From NCBI GenBank assembly GCA_945906455.1, contig CAMDRB010000007.1, positions 1 through 36,900 of the forward strand: a stretch of 36,900 nt of DNA. The letters are read 5' to 3'. A program made the translations under genes and the position numbers. This DNA comes from Caenispirillum bisanense (GTDB lineage Bacteria; Pseudomonadota; Alphaproteobacteria; Rhodospirillales; Rhodospirillaceae). The notes under the pieces are model-generated. The model had not been told where the DNA came from. It worked only from the letters and a program-made list of their open reading frames with translations, and ran no database searches. Of the stretch, positions 35,965-36,900 are shown piece after piece (the stretch's first letter is position 1; each line of letters begins with the position of its first letter).

Positions 35965-36840
35965 ATGGCCGTTCTCGTCAATAAGAAGACCAAAGTCATT
36001 TGCCAGGGATTTACCGGCAGCCAAGGCACATTCCACTCCGAGCAGGCGATTGCTTACGGCACCCAGATAGTCGGCGGTGTGACGCCCGGCAAGGGCGGCA
36101 CCACCCACCTCGATCTGCCGGTGTTCGACACCGTCGCTAGCGCCAAGAAAGCAACCGGTTGCGACGCGTCGGTGATCTACGTACCGCCGCCGTTCGCGGC
36201 CGACGCCATCCTCGAGGCCATCGATGCCGAGCTGACGCTGGCAGTCTGCATCACCGAAGGCATTCCGGTGCTCGACATGGTGCGGGTGAAGCGCGCGTTA
36301 CAAGGTTCCAAGACCCGGCTCATCGGGCCCAATTGCCCCGGGATCATCACGCCCGGCGAATGCAAAATCGGCATCATGCCCGGTCACATCCATTTGCGCG
36401 GCAAGATCGGGATTGTCTCGCGGTCGGGCACGCTGACCTATGAGGCTGTTGCGCAGACCACCGCCGCCGGTTTGGGTCAAACCACGTGCATCGGCATCGG
36501 CGGCGACCCCGTCAACGGCACCAACTTCATCGACTGCCTGGATCTGTTCCTCAATGATGACGAGACCCAGGGCATTATCATGATCGGCGAAATCGGCGGC
36601 ACCGCTGAGGAAGACGCCGCGGCATTTTACAAAGCGGCGAAGAAGAAAAAACCCATTGTCGGTTTTGTCGCCGGTTCAACCGCTCCTCCGGGACGGCGCA
36701 TGGGGCATGCCGGCGCCATCATTTCGGGTGGCAAGGGCACCGCCGCGGCCAAGTTTGAAGCCATGAAAGATGCCGGCTTCCTTCTGGCCGATTCGCCAGC
36801 GTCCCTAGGGTCGACAATGCTCAAGGCCATGAAGGGCTAA
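35965..36840 (+). CDS. sucD: Succinyl-CoA synthetase alpha subunit
   Basis: SucD carries the phospho-histidine intermediate: H248 in [13 protein letters not shown]. The N-terminal CoA-binding Rossmann half shows [17 protein letters not shown], and [22 protein letters not shown] is the second signature. At 291 residues it is full length. It begins immediately after the sucC stop (TAGATG), indicating tight coupling. The usual next gene, sucA, is not visible in the 60 bases that remain; a T-run (36842-36849) follows the stop without a clear stem. Confidence 0.98.
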   Translation: MAVLVNKKTKVICQGFTGSQGTFHSEQAIAYGTQIVGGVTPGKGGTTHLDLPVFDTVASAKKATGCDASVIYVPPPFAADAILEAIDAELTLAVCITEGIPVLDMVRVKRALQGSKTRLIGPNCPGIITPGECKIGIMPGHIHLRGKIGIVSRSGTLTYEAVAQTTAAGLGQTTCIGIGGDPVNGTNFIDCLDLFLNDDETQGIIMIGEIGGTAEEDAAAFYKAAKKKKPIVGFVAGSTAPPGRRMGHAGAIISGGKGTAAAKFEAMKDAGFLLADSPASLGSTMLKAMKG

Positions 36841-36900
36841 CGTTTTTTTCAAGTGATGACGATGTGCAAAGGACCGGTGATCGCCGCGGCGCTTCTCATG

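Noticed and set aside
36856-36900. Open frame beginning MTMCKGPVIAAALLM at the window end
   Set aside because: Only 15 codons are visible, with no ribosome-binding site. It does not match a sucA start and cannot be judged.

Overview
The window looks like ordinary chromosomal backbone from a GC-rich alphaproteobacterium. The best guess is a Rhodospirillales-like lineage, inferred from the genes and their order and not from a marker search. The supporting blocks are ffh-rpsP-rimM-trmD-rplS-leuB, dapF-mtaB-ftsY, sdhCDAB, and zapE/mdh-sucC-sucD. An IbpA-type small heat-shock gene behind a ROSE-like RNA thermometer and a dispersed repeat family of a type common in alphaproteobacterial genomes also fit. 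I see no phage, plasmid, insertion sequence, CRISPR array, or defence or secondary-metabolite cluster.

Layout. 1-2000: the end of an MFS efflux protein, a heat-shock gene with its thermosensor, and tRNA-Leu(UAA). 2000-7340: two tandem YkgJ-type cysteine-cluster genes (the second interrupted by a frameshift), a RluA-type pseudouridine synthase, a CinA-type protein, MutT and ArgJ. 7340-14540: SecA, an AT-rich palindromic element, then dapF-mtaB-ftsY on the minus strand and NhaA on the plus strand. 14540-19910: Ffh with a long structured leader, the rpsP-rimM-trmD-rplS ribosome and tRNA group, and LeuB. 19910-24140: a cold-shock protein with a tail-extended IF-1, an Mpo1-like membrane protein, aspartate-semialdehyde dehydrogenase, a LysE-type exporter and a CitE-like lyase. 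24258-27696: succinate dehydrogenase. 27727-33574: a TPR protein, a small lipoprotein, a DHH phosphoesterase, ZapE, a ChaN-like lipoprotein and a degenerate LytM-like protein. 33784-36840: malate dehydrogenase and succinyl-CoA synthetase.

Three themes connect the genes. Membrane targeting and export is represented by SecA, FtsY and Ffh. The TCA cycle is represented by sdhCDAB, mdh and sucCD. Amino-acid synthesis is represented by ArgJ, DapF, LeuB and Asd, of which DapF and Asd both belong to the lysine/diaminopimelate branch.

I did not find a convincing new biological system. The observations most worth checking are: a 107-bp dispersed repeat that supplies the stop codons of both flanking convergent genes; an AT-rich double-palindrome element after secA; the structured ffh leader; a LytM-like protein missing metal ligands next to a ChaN lipoprotein; the frameshifted YkgJ copy; and a ROSE thermometer with a matching heat-shock promoter.
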